From: SVEL01 sp964573715
Lineage (GTDB): Bacteria > Bacillota > Clostridia > Lachnospirales > Lachnospiraceae
Length of the DNA: 64,000 bases
NCBI GenBank assembly: GCA_964573715.1
Contig: CAZNKR010000002.1
Span: forward strand, 1 to 64,000
Reading direction: 5' to 3'
Below, one piece after another: positions 1-8,414 of the stretch. A model generated the notes under the pieces. It was not told the origin of the DNA. It was given only the letters and a program-made list of their open reading frames with translations, and made no database searches. The translations under genes were made by a program, and so were the position numbers. Each line of letters starts with the position of its first letter. Within the stretch, counting starts at the first letter, position 1.

Positions 1-32
1 GTATTTTCCTCACCACAGAAAGGACATTTCAT
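1..32 (-). CDS. nrdR: NrdR transcriptional repressor, N-terminal fragment cut by the window edge
   Basis: Only the first ten codons are present, reading MKCPFCGEEN on the minus strand. NrdR proteins open with this CPFC half of a zinc ribbon, and the family represses ribonucleotide reductase genes. A strong GAGGAGG ribosome site lies about 9 bases upstream of the ATG at 32-30. A candidate promoter sits at 63-90. In many clostridia nrdR lies close to the sigE/sigG sporulation sigma genes, which fits the sigma remnant beside it. The identification rests on a short but characteristic motif. Confidence 0.75.
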   Translation of the reverse strand, partial: MKCPFCGEEN

Positions 33-62
33 ATTTCTTCCTCCTCACTTTCTTATGTTCTT

Positions 63-90
63 ATTTTAAACTAAAACCACACAATGTCAA
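63..90 (-). promoter_or_regulatory. Predicted sigma-A promoter for nrdR
   Basis: On the minus strand TTGACA (90-85) is followed by a 16-base spacer and TAAAAT (68-63). It lies about 30 bases upstream of the nrdR start codon, so the leader would be short. Prediction from consensus only. Confidence 0.5.
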
Positions 91-121
91 GGAATTCTAA
101 AAAATGTATAACATGAATTTT

Positions 122-418
122 CTATGGCTGTAAATATTTTCTCATAGATTTAATTGCACTTTTCTCAAGTCTTGAAACCTGCGTCTGACTGATTCCAACC
201 TCATTTGCCACCTCAACCTGAGTTTTTCCTTTAAAAAAACATAAATCAACAATATTCCTTTCCTTTATTGGCAATCTGTTTATTGCATCTAGTACTTTAA
301 TTAATCCAATGCAGCCAATCTGAAATAAATCATCTACATTTTCATCCGTATTACTAAATCTTTTAATAATGCTAAGAACTAATCTTAAATTACCCTTAAT
401 AAATTTAACCTCACACAT
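122..418 (-). pseudogene. Internally deleted remnant of a SigG-type sporulation sigma factor
   Basis: The 98-residue reading frame joins two separate parts of a sigma-70 protein of the SigF/SigG class. Residues about 8-38 (GNLRLVLSIIKRF, then DDLFQIGCIGLIK) match core-binding regions 2.1-2.2. Residues about 46-98 (KGKTQVEVANEVGIS, then QVSRLEKSAIKSM) match the region 4.2 helix-turn-helix. Intact SigG is about 255-260 residues, so roughly 120-130 central residues (regions 2.3, 2.4 and 3, needed for -10 recognition and melting) and the N-terminus are gone, with the frame kept. There is no ribosome site before the ATG and an in-frame TAA directly precedes it. The position beside nrdR matches the usual neighbourhood of sigG in clostridia. 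A working -10-recognising sigma factor is excluded; a residual RNA-polymerase-binding peptide is possible but unlikely. Confidence 0.8.
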
Positions 419-481
419 TTACTAATCTACACTTAAATGATTAGCTAATTGCTATGGAAATATTCTCTTAATTACTAAAAT

Positions 482-538
482 AAAAAAAGTTTTACTCCTT
501 GACAATTTTCTTATTATAAACTTATCAAGGAGTAAAAC
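482..538 (-). terminator. Intrinsic terminator of recJ
   Basis: Directly after the recJ stop codon a perfect 14-bp stem (525-538 with 489-502, reading GTTTTACTCCTTGA) closes a 22-base loop and is followed by a T run on the minus strand (about 482-488). Confidence 0.85.
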
Positions 539-2323
539 CTAAATTGTGAAGCCTGTTATATTTATCTGTACTGATTTTTCTCCTCTGTACTCATTGATAA
601 CTGGGTAATATGTAAAGGATGGATGAATATCTGTTTCAAATCCCATTTTTAATCTACTCATTGTTTCTTCACCATACCTTGTAGTTACCTCATGAATAAA
701 ATCTAAATATCCATTAAACATAAGGGCGTTAATTACATATCCTTCACTTTCTATTGTGAATCTACCTATATCTTTATTTGCGCCAATTGAATACATTTTT
801 TTAATATTAATATTTTTCACAGCAAAGGTTGGTTTCTCATTATCTTTTCCAAAAGGTTCTAAAATACTAAGTTCTTTTACAAAATCTTCTGATAAATAGC
901 TAATAGGCAAAGGTACATCTATCCATATTTTTCTAATTAGGTCTTCGCTTGTAAGATTATTCTTGCTATTAAGCATTTCCCTAAGCGTATCAATATTTTC
1001 TTTTTTTAGGGAGAGCCCAGCGGCCATTTTGTGCCCACCAAATCTTTCTAAAAGTATAGAGCATTTGTTTAGTTCCTCATACATATCATAGTTTTCTATA
1101 GAACGCCCAGAACCTTTAATTATACCTTCACCATCAGTCATAATAAATGTTGGTTTATTATTTTTTTCTCTCACTCTACCTGCAACAATACCAGCAACAC
1201 TTTCATGTATTTCTGGAAGATAAATTACTAATACCTTATCATCTTCATAATTCTTAGATAATTCTAACGCTTTTCGTTCCCCTGATACAGTAATCTCTTT
1301 TCTTTTATTATTAAGTTCTAATAATTGGTTTGCTAAATTAAGTGCATTTGTTTGATTCTTTTCACATAATAGTTTATATCCCAGCTTTGCACTTTCTAGT
1401 CTACCTGTAGCATTTAAACAAGGTCCAAGTACAAATCCTATATGAAAAGATGAAATATTTGTTGGGTCTAAATTACATGCCTTGATTAAAGCTTGTAATC
1501 CAACATTGTCTACACTGCCAATTTTCTTTAAACCAAGCTTGGCTATAATTCGGTTTTCTCCCTTTAAGCTAACAACATCACCAATAGTTGCAATAGCAGC
1601 AAATACAATCATTTCATCCATAAATTCATATAATGATTTTGCTCTATTATCCTTTTTTAGCATTAGCTTTTCATAGACAGCGCACATAAATCTATATGCT
1701 ATTGCCGCACCACATAAATCCTTAAAGGGATAATTACACTCTGGCTGTTTATGATTTATTACTGCATCTGCCATAACACGTTTGTATTTCTTAATTCCAT
1801 TTTCCTCACTAAATGGAACCTCATGATGATCTGTAACCACAACTGTAATTCCACAGGCTTTTGCATATTCTATTTCCGAAATAGCAGCTATACCATTGTC
1901 ACACGTTATGATAAATTCCACACCATCCAATTTTGCTTTATCAATCAATTGCTTATTTATTCCATATCCATCCTTTATTCTATCAGGAATGTCCATAGAT
2001 ACGTTTGGATATAACTTTTTGATTCCACCGGTTAATATGTAGGTTGAACATATTCCATCAATATCATAATCTCCAATTACTCTAATTTTTTTATTTTCTA
2101 ATATGGCATTAAATAAGAGCTCTACACCCTTATCCATATCTTTAAATAAATTTGGAGATGACAAATCATCTATACTTCCATTAATATAGTTTTTAATATC
2201 CTCATCTGTAATGATATCTCTATTTCTTATTATTCTTGCAATCACTGGTGAAATTTCAAATTTATTTGCAATAGCACTAAAGTCAGCTTTTTTTCCATAT
2301 ACCAACCATTTTTCTTTTACCAT
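539..2323 (-). CDS. recJ: Single-stranded-DNA-specific exonuclease RecJ
   Basis: A 594-residue protein of the DHH phosphoesterase family. It degrades single-stranded DNA 5' to 3' in recombination and mismatch repair and needs divalent metal ions. Visible motifs are GDYDIDGICS (about residues 83-92), the DHH motif in VVVTDHHEVP (about 160-169), and GGHKMAAG of the DHHA1 domain (about 429-436), followed by a C-terminal OB-like region. The length is typical of the short clostridial RecJ forms. The ATG follows AGAGGATAAAC. The gene stands between the secDF terminator and its own terminator, so it is probably transcribed alone. Confidence 0.93.
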   Translation of the reverse strand: MVKEKWLVYGKKADFSAIANKFEISPVIARIIRNRDIITDEDIKNYINGSIDDLSSPNLFKDMDKGVELLFNAILENKKIRVIGDYDIDGICSTYILTGGIKKLYPNVSMDIPDRIKDGYGINKQLIDKAKLDGVEFIITCDNGIAAISEIEYAKACGITVVVTDHHEVPFSEENGIKKYKRVMADAVINHKQPECNYPFKDLCGAAIAYRFMCAVYEKLMLKKDNRAKSLYEFMDEMIVFAAIATIGDVVSLKGENRIIAKLGLKKIGSVDNVGLQALIKACNLDPTNISSFHIGFVLGPCLNATGRLESAKLGYKLLCEKNQTNALNLANQLLELNNKRKEITVSGERKALELSKNYEDDKVLVIYLPEIHESVAGIVAGRVREKNNKPTFIMTDGEGIIKGSGRSIENYDMYEELNKCSILLERFGGHKMAAGLSLKKENIDTLREMLNSKNNLTSEDLIRKIWIDVPLPISYLSEDFVKELSILEPFGKDNEKPTFAVKNINIKKMYSIGANKDIGRFTIESEGYVINALMFNGYLDFIHEVTTRYGEETMSRLKMGFETDIHPSFTYYPVINEYRGEKSVQINITGFTI

Positions 2324-2377
2324 GTTTATCCTCTGTCATTTTTTATTTCTTACTAGTATATCAATTTTTTCTTTAAA

Positions 2378-2408
2378 TAAAAAGAGCTACCATAAAATAT
2401 GGTGGCTC
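2378..2408 (-). terminator. Intrinsic terminator of the scfA-scfB-secDF operon
   Basis: A 10-bp stem with one G-T pair (GAGCCACCAT pairing with ATGGTAGCTC, 2399-2408 with 2384-2393) is followed on the minus strand by a T-rich tract. It lies about 40 bases after the secDF stop codon. Confidence 0.8.
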
Positions 2409-2447
2409 TAAATAATTCATAGAAACCAAAAACGAATTATTTCTGAT

Positions 2448-4619
2448 TTAGTTACTTTTTATATCAGCTTTTTTAGAAAATTTATTCTTAACCATAATGT
2501 ACCATAATGCTCCAGTAATACATACAGATGAATAAGCTCCACTTAAAATACCAACCATAAGAGGTAGGGCAAATTCCTTAATTGATGTAACACCGAAAAC
2601 ATAAAGGGCTGCAACCATTACAAATGTTGTAAATGACGAATAAATAGTTCTTGTAAGTGTCTGAGTGATACTCTTGTTTATAAGGTCCTTAAGTTCACCT
2701 CTGCCATTTGCATTAGCCAAATTTTCTCTAATTCTATCAAAAATAACAATAGTAGCATTGATTGAATATCCAAGAATTGTAAGTATACATGCTATAAATG
2801 TATTACCAACTGTTGTCCATGAAATTACATAGAATGTAAGTACAACAAGCACATCATGAATTAAAGCTATAACAGCACTTGAAGCAAATCCTAAATCCTT
2901 AAATCTTATAAAAATGTATATAAGCATACAAATAACTGAAATAATTACAGCTATTATAGCATCATTTCTCATCTCTCCACTGATTGTTGAGCTTACACTA
3001 ACTTCATCAAAACTATCTGATAGTGCGCCAAAATCTTTAACAAGCATCTCATGAAGCTTTGTAGAAATAGAAGTATCAAGTTCTTTAGTTCTTATTACAA
3101 ATTCATTTGTTCCTGTTACTTCATTACCAACTACATCACTATCTCCTGTGATTTTAATAATTTCTGGCAAAATCTTAGTATTAAAATCATCAATTGAGTA
3201 CTTTTCTTCAAATTCAACTGTTGTTGATAATCCACCTTGAAACTCAACTGAGTAATTAAGTGTTTTATCTTCTGAATTTTGATTTATAACTAAACCAATA
3301 ATTCCAGACAAAATAACTAACCCTGAAATAGCAAAGCAAATTGCTCTTTTGCTAAGAAAATCAATTGTTTTTCTTTCTTTATATACACCATATAAGCAAA
3401 CCTTGTTTGCACCCATATGATATAAAAGATATACAAGTCCTCTAGATACAACCATAGCTGTAAACATAGAAATCACAATACCAATTGCAAGAGTCTGTGC
3501 AAATCCTTGTACAGGGCCTGTTCCTCTCCACATAAGTACTAATGCTGCTATAAATGTTGTTACATTACCATCTACAATTGCTGAAGTTGCCTTCTTAAAG
3601 CCTGTCTTTATAGCACCATAAACATCTGTAGAATGAGCTAATTCTTCTTTAATTCTAGCAAAAATGATTACATTAGCATCAACTGCCATACCAATTGAAA
3701 GTATGATACCTGCAATACCTGGCAATGTTAATGTCATATCAAATCCATTAAGAGCTAACAGTTCTAATGGAACATATAAAATAAGTGCTAATGAAGCAAC
3801 AATACCTGGAATTCTATATACAATAATCATGAATATGCAAATGATAATCATACCAATAATTCCTGCGAATAAACTTGTTGAAATAGCATCATCACCAAGC
3901 TTTGCACCAACTACTTTAGAAGTAAGTTCATTAAGTTCTACCTTTAATGATCCAATACGAAGTACTGAAGCTAACTGCTCTGCTTCTTCATATGAAGACA
4001 TTCCATCAATAGTACATGAACCACCGGTAATTGTTGTTGATACATTAGGGCTGCTGATTACTTCTCCATCATATACTATGTATATTGGCTTACCAAGATA
4101 TTCTTTTGTAACGTCAGCAAAAGTCTGGGTTGCTTCTGAACTAAATGAAACAGAAACTACAATCTTTTGATTGTTGTTTTCAGTTACGTATCCGGCGCTT
4201 GCTTCAACGATATCAGAACCAGTAAGTCTTACTTTTTCTTTATCAGTACCATAATCAGTAACAAACTCAAGAGCTCCTGGTTTACCAAGGCTTTCTAAAA
4301 CCTTTTGTGCATCTGTTTCTCCTGGAATTTCTACAGTAACTCTGTTGTCACCCTCTTGGTAAACTTGAGATTCAGCTGCTAATTCATTTGCACGAAGCTG
4401 AAGCTTGTACACTGTATCAGACATGTCTTCTGCAGAATAATCACCAACTGCTTCATAAGTAATACTTACACCACCCTTTAACTCAAGACCAAGAGTAATG
4501 TTCTTTGCGCTACCTTTGTTCATACCTTTGATGGTAACACCAAATATAGTTAATAAACATAATCCAGCAATAACCAAAATACTTAGAATGAACAAAATGC
4601 TACTTTTTGTTTTCTTCAT
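2448..4619 (-). CDS. secDF: Fused protein translocase subunit SecDF
   Basis: A 723-residue fusion of SecD and SecF, the RND-type accessory of SecYEG that uses the proton gradient to pull exported proteins across the membrane. The SecD half has an N-terminal membrane segment (about 7-27), a large extracytoplasmic domain with GLELKGGVSITYE (about 44-56), and a five-helix block with GMAVDANVIIFARIKEE. The SecF half starts near residue 410 with another membrane segment, has VEFQGGLSTTVEF, and ends with GYSINATIVIFDRIRENL and the last helices. Twelve membrane segments are expected. The start follows AAAGGAAAAG. It begins 15 bases after scfB and ends before a terminator, so it is the last gene of the SCIFF operon. 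SecDF beside SCIFF genes is, as I recall, recurrent in clostridia. Confidence 0.93.
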   Translation of the reverse strand: MKKTKSSILFILSILVIAGLCLLTIFGVTIKGMNKGSAKNITLGLELKGGVSITYEAVGDYSAEDMSDTVYKLQLRANELAAESQVYQEGDNRVTVEIPGETDAQKVLESLGKPGALEFVTDYGTDKEKVRLTGSDIVEASAGYVTENNNQKIVVSVSFSSEATQTFADVTKEYLGKPIYIVYDGEVISSPNVSTTITGGSCTIDGMSSYEEAEQLASVLRIGSLKVELNELTSKVVGAKLGDDAISTSLFAGIIGMIIICIFMIIVYRIPGIVASLALILYVPLELLALNGFDMTLTLPGIAGIILSIGMAVDANVIIFARIKEELAHSTDVYGAIKTGFKKATSAIVDGNVTTFIAALVLMWRGTGPVQGFAQTLAIGIVISMFTAMVVSRGLVYLLYHMGANKVCLYGVYKERKTIDFLSKRAICFAISGLVILSGIIGLVINQNSEDKTLNYSVEFQGGLSTTVEFEEKYSIDDFNTKILPEIIKITGDSDVVGNEVTGTNEFVIRTKELDTSISTKLHEMLVKDFGALSDSFDEVSVSSTISGEMRNDAIIAVIISVICMLIYIFIRFKDLGFASSAVIALIHDVLVVLTFYVISWTTVGNTFIACILTILGYSINATIVIFDRIRENLANANGRGELKDLINKSITQTLTRTIYSSFTTFVMVAALYVFGVTSIKEFALPLMVGILSGAYSSVCITGALWYIMVKNKFSKKADIKSN

Positions 4620-4634
4620 TTTTCTTTTCCTTTC

Positions 4635-6014
4635 TTACTCGGCTAATGCAGCCTTTATCATTATTGCGCACTCTATACGCTTTCTTTGCATTTCACAACC
4701 AATATCATAAGCATCCTTTATATCTCCATGGAAATTGTATGCATTTGCATTACATCCTCCACTACAATAATATCTAGCAAAACATTCTCTACATTTTGGT
4801 TTTGCGTAAACATTGCAAAGCTTAAATTCATCTTGAATATCTTTACGAACTATTCCTTCATCTACATTACCCATAAGGAATTTTTCATTACCAACAAACT
4901 GATGACATGGATAAAAATCGCCCCATGGTGTAACTGCCAAATATTCTGTACCAGAACCACATCCTGAAAGTCTTTTGGCAACACATGGTCCTTGTGTAAG
5001 ATCAATATTGAAGTGGAAGAAATTAAAGCCTCTTCCTTCCTTATGTCTCTTTATATATTCAACTGCTAACTTGTCGTATTCATCCATAATAATTGGAAGA
5101 TCTTCCTGCTTAATTGCATATTCTTCGTAATCATCACCTACAACAGGTTCTATAGACATATGTTTAAAACCTAAATCTGCAAAATGCATTACATCCTTTG
5201 AGAAATCAAGATTCTTACGTGTAAAGGTTCCTCTTACGTAATAGCTTTTATCTTCTCTTTCTTTTGCAAACTTTACAAACTTTGGAACAATTAAATCATA
5301 ACTGCCCTTTCCGTTTCTAAAAGGTCTGTTTTCATCATTAATCTCTTTTCGTCCATCAAGACTAAGTACTACATTGGCCATTTCCTTATTTGCGAATTCC
5401 ATTATATCATCATTAAGTAAAACGCCATTTGTGGTCAATGTAAATCTGAATTTTTTGTTATGTGCTTCTTCTTGTGAACGGCCATACTCTACTAATTGTT
5501 TAACAACATCCCAGTTCATAAGAGGCTCACCACCAAAGAAGTCAACTTCCAAATTCACTCTACTTCCAGAATTTTCTATAAGGAAATCTAATGCTTTCTT
5601 ACCAACATCATATGTCATTAATGCTCTACGTCCATGATATTCGCCCTCTTCAGCGAAGCAATACTTGCAAGCAAGATTGCAATCATGAGCTATATGTAAA
5701 CACATAGCCTTTACAACTGTTTTACGACTTTTAAAGTCAGTAATATATTTCTCATAAATATCTTCTGTAAATAAAAGTTCATCTTCAAATAACAAAGTTA
5801 CTTCATCTATTGATTCTAAAACTAGGTTTTCATCATACTTACCACCTAATCTATTTATAATAAATGCAGATATCTGTTCTTTACTTGTATTGTTATTTAA
5901 TGCCTCTTCATATAGAGGAATTACATCATACATAACATCATCAACAACATGAACTGAACCACTGTTTACATCTAATACAATGTTGTATCCATTATTTTTA
6001 TATACGTGGATCAC
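4635..6014 (-). CDS. scfB: Radical SAM thioether maturase of the SCIFF peptide
   Basis: A 459-residue radical SAM/SPASM enzyme that forms Cys-to-Thr thioether crosslinks in the SCIFF precursor encoded just upstream. The N-terminal part (about 1-90) resembles a RiPP recognition element. The 4Fe-4S motif CNLACKYC lies near residues 111-118, followed by FFGGEPLMNW. The C-terminal SPASM domain shows CGSG, a CHQ motif and CRECFARYYCSGGCNA, which supply the ligands of the auxiliary clusters. The start codon is GTG at 6014, placed 7 bases after AGGAG. A hairpin separates it from scfA. Family membership is clear; the exact crosslink chemistry is taken from the family. Confidence 0.93.
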   Translation of the reverse strand: MIHVYKNNGYNIVLDVNSGSVHVVDDVMYDVIPLYEEALNNNTSKEQISAFIINRLGGKYDENLVLESIDEVTLLFEDELLFTEDIYEKYITDFKSRKTVVKAMCLHIAHDCNLACKYCFAEEGEYHGRRALMTYDVGKKALDFLIENSGSRVNLEVDFFGGEPLMNWDVVKQLVEYGRSQEEAHNKKFRFTLTTNGVLLNDDIMEFANKEMANVVLSLDGRKEINDENRPFRNGKGSYDLIVPKFVKFAKEREDKSYYVRGTFTRKNLDFSKDVMHFADLGFKHMSIEPVVGDDYEEYAIKQEDLPIIMDEYDKLAVEYIKRHKEGRGFNFFHFNIDLTQGPCVAKRLSGCGSGTEYLAVTPWGDFYPCHQFVGNEKFLMGNVDEGIVRKDIQDEFKLCNVYAKPKCRECFARYYCSGGCNANAYNFHGDIKDAYDIGCEMQRKRIECAIMIKAALAE

Positions 6015-6035
6015 AGCTTATCTCCTTTCAAACAT

Positions 6036-6070
6036 CACTTAGGCAGCGAAAAAATATCCGCTGCCTAGTG
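6036..6070 (-). other. Stem-loop between scfA and scfB
   Basis: A 12-bp stem with one bulge (CACTAGGCAGCG, 6059-6070, against CGCTGCCTAAGTG, 6036-6048) closes a loop of about ten bases in the intergenic RNA. No T run follows, and the ribosome site of scfB comes directly after it. It may stabilise the abundant precursor message or reduce read-through into the maturase gene. Confidence 0.65.
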
Positions 6071-6093
6071 AAAATAGTCTGTATTGACCAAAA

Positions 6094-6237
6094 TTATTTG
6101 TTGTTTTCACAGCTCTGGTTACCAACTGTACAAGATGTCTTGCAAGCTGACTGGCAAGATGTCTGGCATTCACCACAACCGCCTTTAGCCATTGTATTCT
6201 TTAAAGTCTTTGTTGTTAAAGTCTTTACATGCTTCAT
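6094..6237 (-). CDS. scfA: Six-cysteine SCIFF ribosomal peptide precursor
   Basis: A 47-residue peptide with an N-terminal leader (MKHVKTLTTKTLKNTMAKGG) and a core holding six cysteines at residues 21, 24, 28, 32, 36 and 43 (CGECQTSCQSACKTSC, then SC). This matches the SCIFF family, in which each peptide sits beside a dedicated radical SAM maturase. The ATG at 6237 is chosen because a perfect AAGGAGG lies 8 bases upstream; a longer upstream frame exists but has no ribosome site. A consensus promoter lies at 6273-6301. The function of the mature peptide is not known to me. Confidence 0.95.
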   Translation of the reverse strand: MKHVKTLTTKTLKNTMAKGGCGECQTSCQSACKTSCTVGNQSCENNK

Positions 6238-6272
6238 TTTTCGTTCCTCCTTGCATAAAATAAGCTCACTAT

Positions 6273-6301
6273 AGTGTAACACAACAGATTAATATTTTCA
6301 A
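6273..6301 (-). promoter_or_regulatory. Predicted promoter of the SCIFF operon
   Basis: TTGAAA (6301-6296), a 17-base spacer and TACACT (6278-6273) on the minus strand, about 36 bases upstream of the scfA start. Prediction from consensus only. Confidence 0.55.
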
Positions 6302-6304
6302 CTC

Positions 6305-6392
6305 AAAAAATCAATCTTATTGTAGCAAAAAAACATTCTTAATATAGTTTAAAATTAAACTTATTGTAGTTAGAAAATCATTCTTATTGTAG
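6305..6392. repeat. Four imperfect 21-23 bp tandem copies spanning the 3' end of the sensor kinase gene
   Basis: On the minus strand the unit is close to CTACAATAAGAATGATTTTC. It occurs at 6370-6392 (the last codons and stop of the kinase gene), 6348-6369, 6326-6347 and 6305-6325, with increasing divergence. The coding end of the gene appears to have been copied three times into the intergenic space. Confidence 0.7.
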
Positions 6393-7725
6393 TTCCAATA
6401 TTTAGTTCACTGTCCATTTCTATAGTTGCATTATGAAAAATTGCTCCATGTTTAACTATAGATAATCCAAGTCCAGTACCTCCTATTGCTCTTGAATGGC
6501 TTTTATCAACTCTGTAAAATCTCTCAAATACTCTTTCCTTATCAGATTGTCCGATACCTATTCCTGTATCAGCAATTTCAACAATACTTTTATCATCCCT
6601 TTTATATAATTTAATGTGAACCAATCCATTTTCTTTATTATATTTAATGGCATTTTCTGTAACGTTATAAATCATTTCACCTAAAATGTACTTTTCACCT
6701 GTTACTATTAATGATTTGCCCTCCCAAGTTATAGAAACATTTCTCTTTCTTGCAGTTTGTTCAAGTCTTTCGATTGTTTCTTTAGTAATCTCAAGCAAAT
6801 CTACATCTTCTAAATCAAACTTTTCTTCTTTTTGTTCATCAAGTCTTGAAACCTTAATAATATCTTCAACTAATGTTATCATTCTATTAGCCTCTGAATA
6901 AATAATTTTAGAAAATCTTGACATATCCTCTGGTTTTACAACGCCCGCTTTCATTAATTCTGCATATCCAGAAATTGATGTAAGTGGAGTTTTTAGCTCG
7001 TGAGAAACATTAGCAGAAAATTCTCTACGCATTCGTTCTCTAGATTCACTCTCCGTTATTGTCTGGTCTCTAATAAATTCATTTTGCTTTTTAATTCTTT
7101 TTAAAAGTGGCTTAATCTCGGCATATATGTCATTTGTTTCTGGATTTTCCAAATCAATATTATTAATTGGATGAACTACTTTATAAACAATTATGTATGA
7201 AATTATATCTGCAAAAATAAACACCAATACTGCTATTGTCAATGTAGTTACTATCATCTTAACTATTGATGCATACAAGGTTTCCATTTGTGTGGCAAGT
7301 CTAAGGACATTTCCATTCCGTAATAATACGGCATAATAATAGTTTTTCACAGATAGGGTATCTGAGTTTCTCATTGCCGTTCCTTCTCCATATTCAAGAG
7401 CCTTCCTCACTTCTTCTCTATCCTTATGATTATCCATAGTTGATATATCTACCTGGCTATCATAAATAGGTGTACCCTGTGCGTCTATTACTGTTATTCT
7501 AGTGCCTTCCTTCATTTGAAGGCTTTCTAGATATTCTAATCCATAATTTTCAACTGCAGCTTCAATATAGGTTGTTACCTCTTTAAGATTACCTTTCGCA
7601 TTCTTTTCATAGCCAAAATATAAAAACAATGTACATAAAAAAGCTGTCAAAAAAATAGCCAGAGCTAGACACTGACTAATTTTTCTGAATATTATTTTTC
7701 GCATGGTAAGTTTTTTCTTTTTCAT
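6370..7725 (-). CDS. PhoR-like membrane sensor histidine kinase
   Basis: A 451-residue kinase with two membrane segments (about 13-37 and 155-180) around an extracytoplasmic sensor of about 115 residues. The dimerisation domain has the phospho-accepting His at 242 in SHELKTPLTS. The ATPase domain shows the N box (NVTENAIKYN), G1 (DTGIGIG) and G2 (GGTGLGLSIV). The start follows AAGGAG, which lies in the last codons of the response-regulator gene, so the two are translationally close. Being in one operon with a phosphate cotransporter, it may sense phosphate limitation like PhoR, but the ligand is not visible in the sequence. Its 3' end is part of a tandem repeat. Confidence 0.9.
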   Translation of the reverse strand: MKKKKLTMRKIIFRKISQCLALAIFLTAFLCTLFLYFGYEKNAKGNLKEVTTYIEAAVENYGLEYLESLQMKEGTRITVIDAQGTPIYDSQVDISTMDNHKDREEVRKALEYGEGTAMRNSDTLSVKNYYYAVLLRNGNVLRLATQMETLYASIVKMIVTTLTIAVLVFIFADIISYIIVYKVVHPINNIDLENPETNDIYAEIKPLLKRIKKQNEFIRDQTITESESRERMRREFSANVSHELKTPLTSISGYAELMKAGVVKPEDMSRFSKIIYSEANRMITLVEDIIKVSRLDEQKEEKFDLEDVDLLEITKETIERLEQTARKRNVSITWEGKSLIVTGEKYILGEMIYNVTENAIKYNKENGLVHIKLYKRDDKSIVEIADTGIGIGQSDKERVFERFYRVDKSHSRAIGGTGLGLSIVKHGAIFHNATIEMDSELNIGTTIRMIF

Positions 7726-7728
7726 CTT

Positions 7729-8400
7729 TTACTCCTTACCTATCTTGTATCCAATTCCACGAACAGTATTAATAAGATTTCCAGCTTCACCAAGCTTTGA
7801 CCTAAGAGTTCTAATATGAACATCTACTGTTCTAGTTTCTCCATCAAAATTGTATCCCCAAATAGTTTCAAGAATCTTGTCTCTAGATAAAACTATATCT
7901 CTATTTTCAAGTAATAAAATTAGTAGCTCAAATTCTTTTAATGTTAATGTAATCTCTTTCCCTTTTACGTTAACAATATGTTTATTAACATTAACAGATA
8001 AATCTCCAATAACAAACTTTTTTTCTTCCTTAGCATTATCTGTTCTTCTAAGTAGTGCATTAACTCTAGCAACCAATTCCATAATTCCAAAAGGCTTAGG
8101 AATATAATCATCTGCTCCAGAATTAAGTCCTAATACTTTATCATATTCGCTTCCTCTAGCTGTCATCATAATAACAGGTAGCTTCTTTAATGTGCTATCT
8201 TTTCGGATTTTACCTAATATTGATAACCCATCTTCATCTGGAAGCATAATATCTAGAAGTACTAAATCTGGGATTTCATTATTAATGGCTTTCCAAAAGC
8301 TTGCAGCATTTTCAAAGCCAACTGCCTTCATTGACATATTATTAAAGGTATATTCTACTAGCTGTCTAATATTACTATCATCTTCAACTATGTAAATCAT
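7729..8400 (-). CDS. PhoB/OmpR-family response regulator
   Basis: A 223-residue DNA-binding regulator. The receiver domain (1-120) has the acidic pair in VEDD, the phospho-accepting Asp50 in LVLLDIMLPD, Thr in MMTARG and Lys-Pro in IPKPFG. The C-terminal winged helix (about 128-223) has LTLKEFELL and RTVDVHIRTLRSKLG, typical of the PhoB/OmpR group. It lies 14 bases after nptA and 3 bases before its partner kinase. The context suggests control of phosphate uptake, including nptA itself. Confidence 0.92.
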   Translation of the reverse strand: MIYIVEDDSNIRQLVEYTFNNMSMKAVGFENAASFWKAINNEIPDLVLLDIMLPDEDGLSILGKIRKDSTLKKLPVIMMTARGSEYDKVLGLNSGADDYIPKPFGIMELVARVNALLRRTDNAKEEKKFVIGDLSVNVNKHIVNVKGKEITLTLKEFELLILLLENRDIVLSRDKILETIWGYNFDGETRTVDVHIRTLRSKLGEAGNLINTVRGIGYKIGKE

Positions 8401-8414
8401 GAATTTCTCCCATA

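Noticed and set aside
3664..4170. Plus-strand frame of 168 codons inside secDF
   Set aside because: It is the antisense shadow of conserved SecD sequence, with no ribosome site and no recognisable product.
6238..6282. Longer SCIFF precursor starting at 6282
   Set aside because: No ribosome site for the upstream ATG; the extension crosses the perfect AAGGAGG and part of the predicted promoter.
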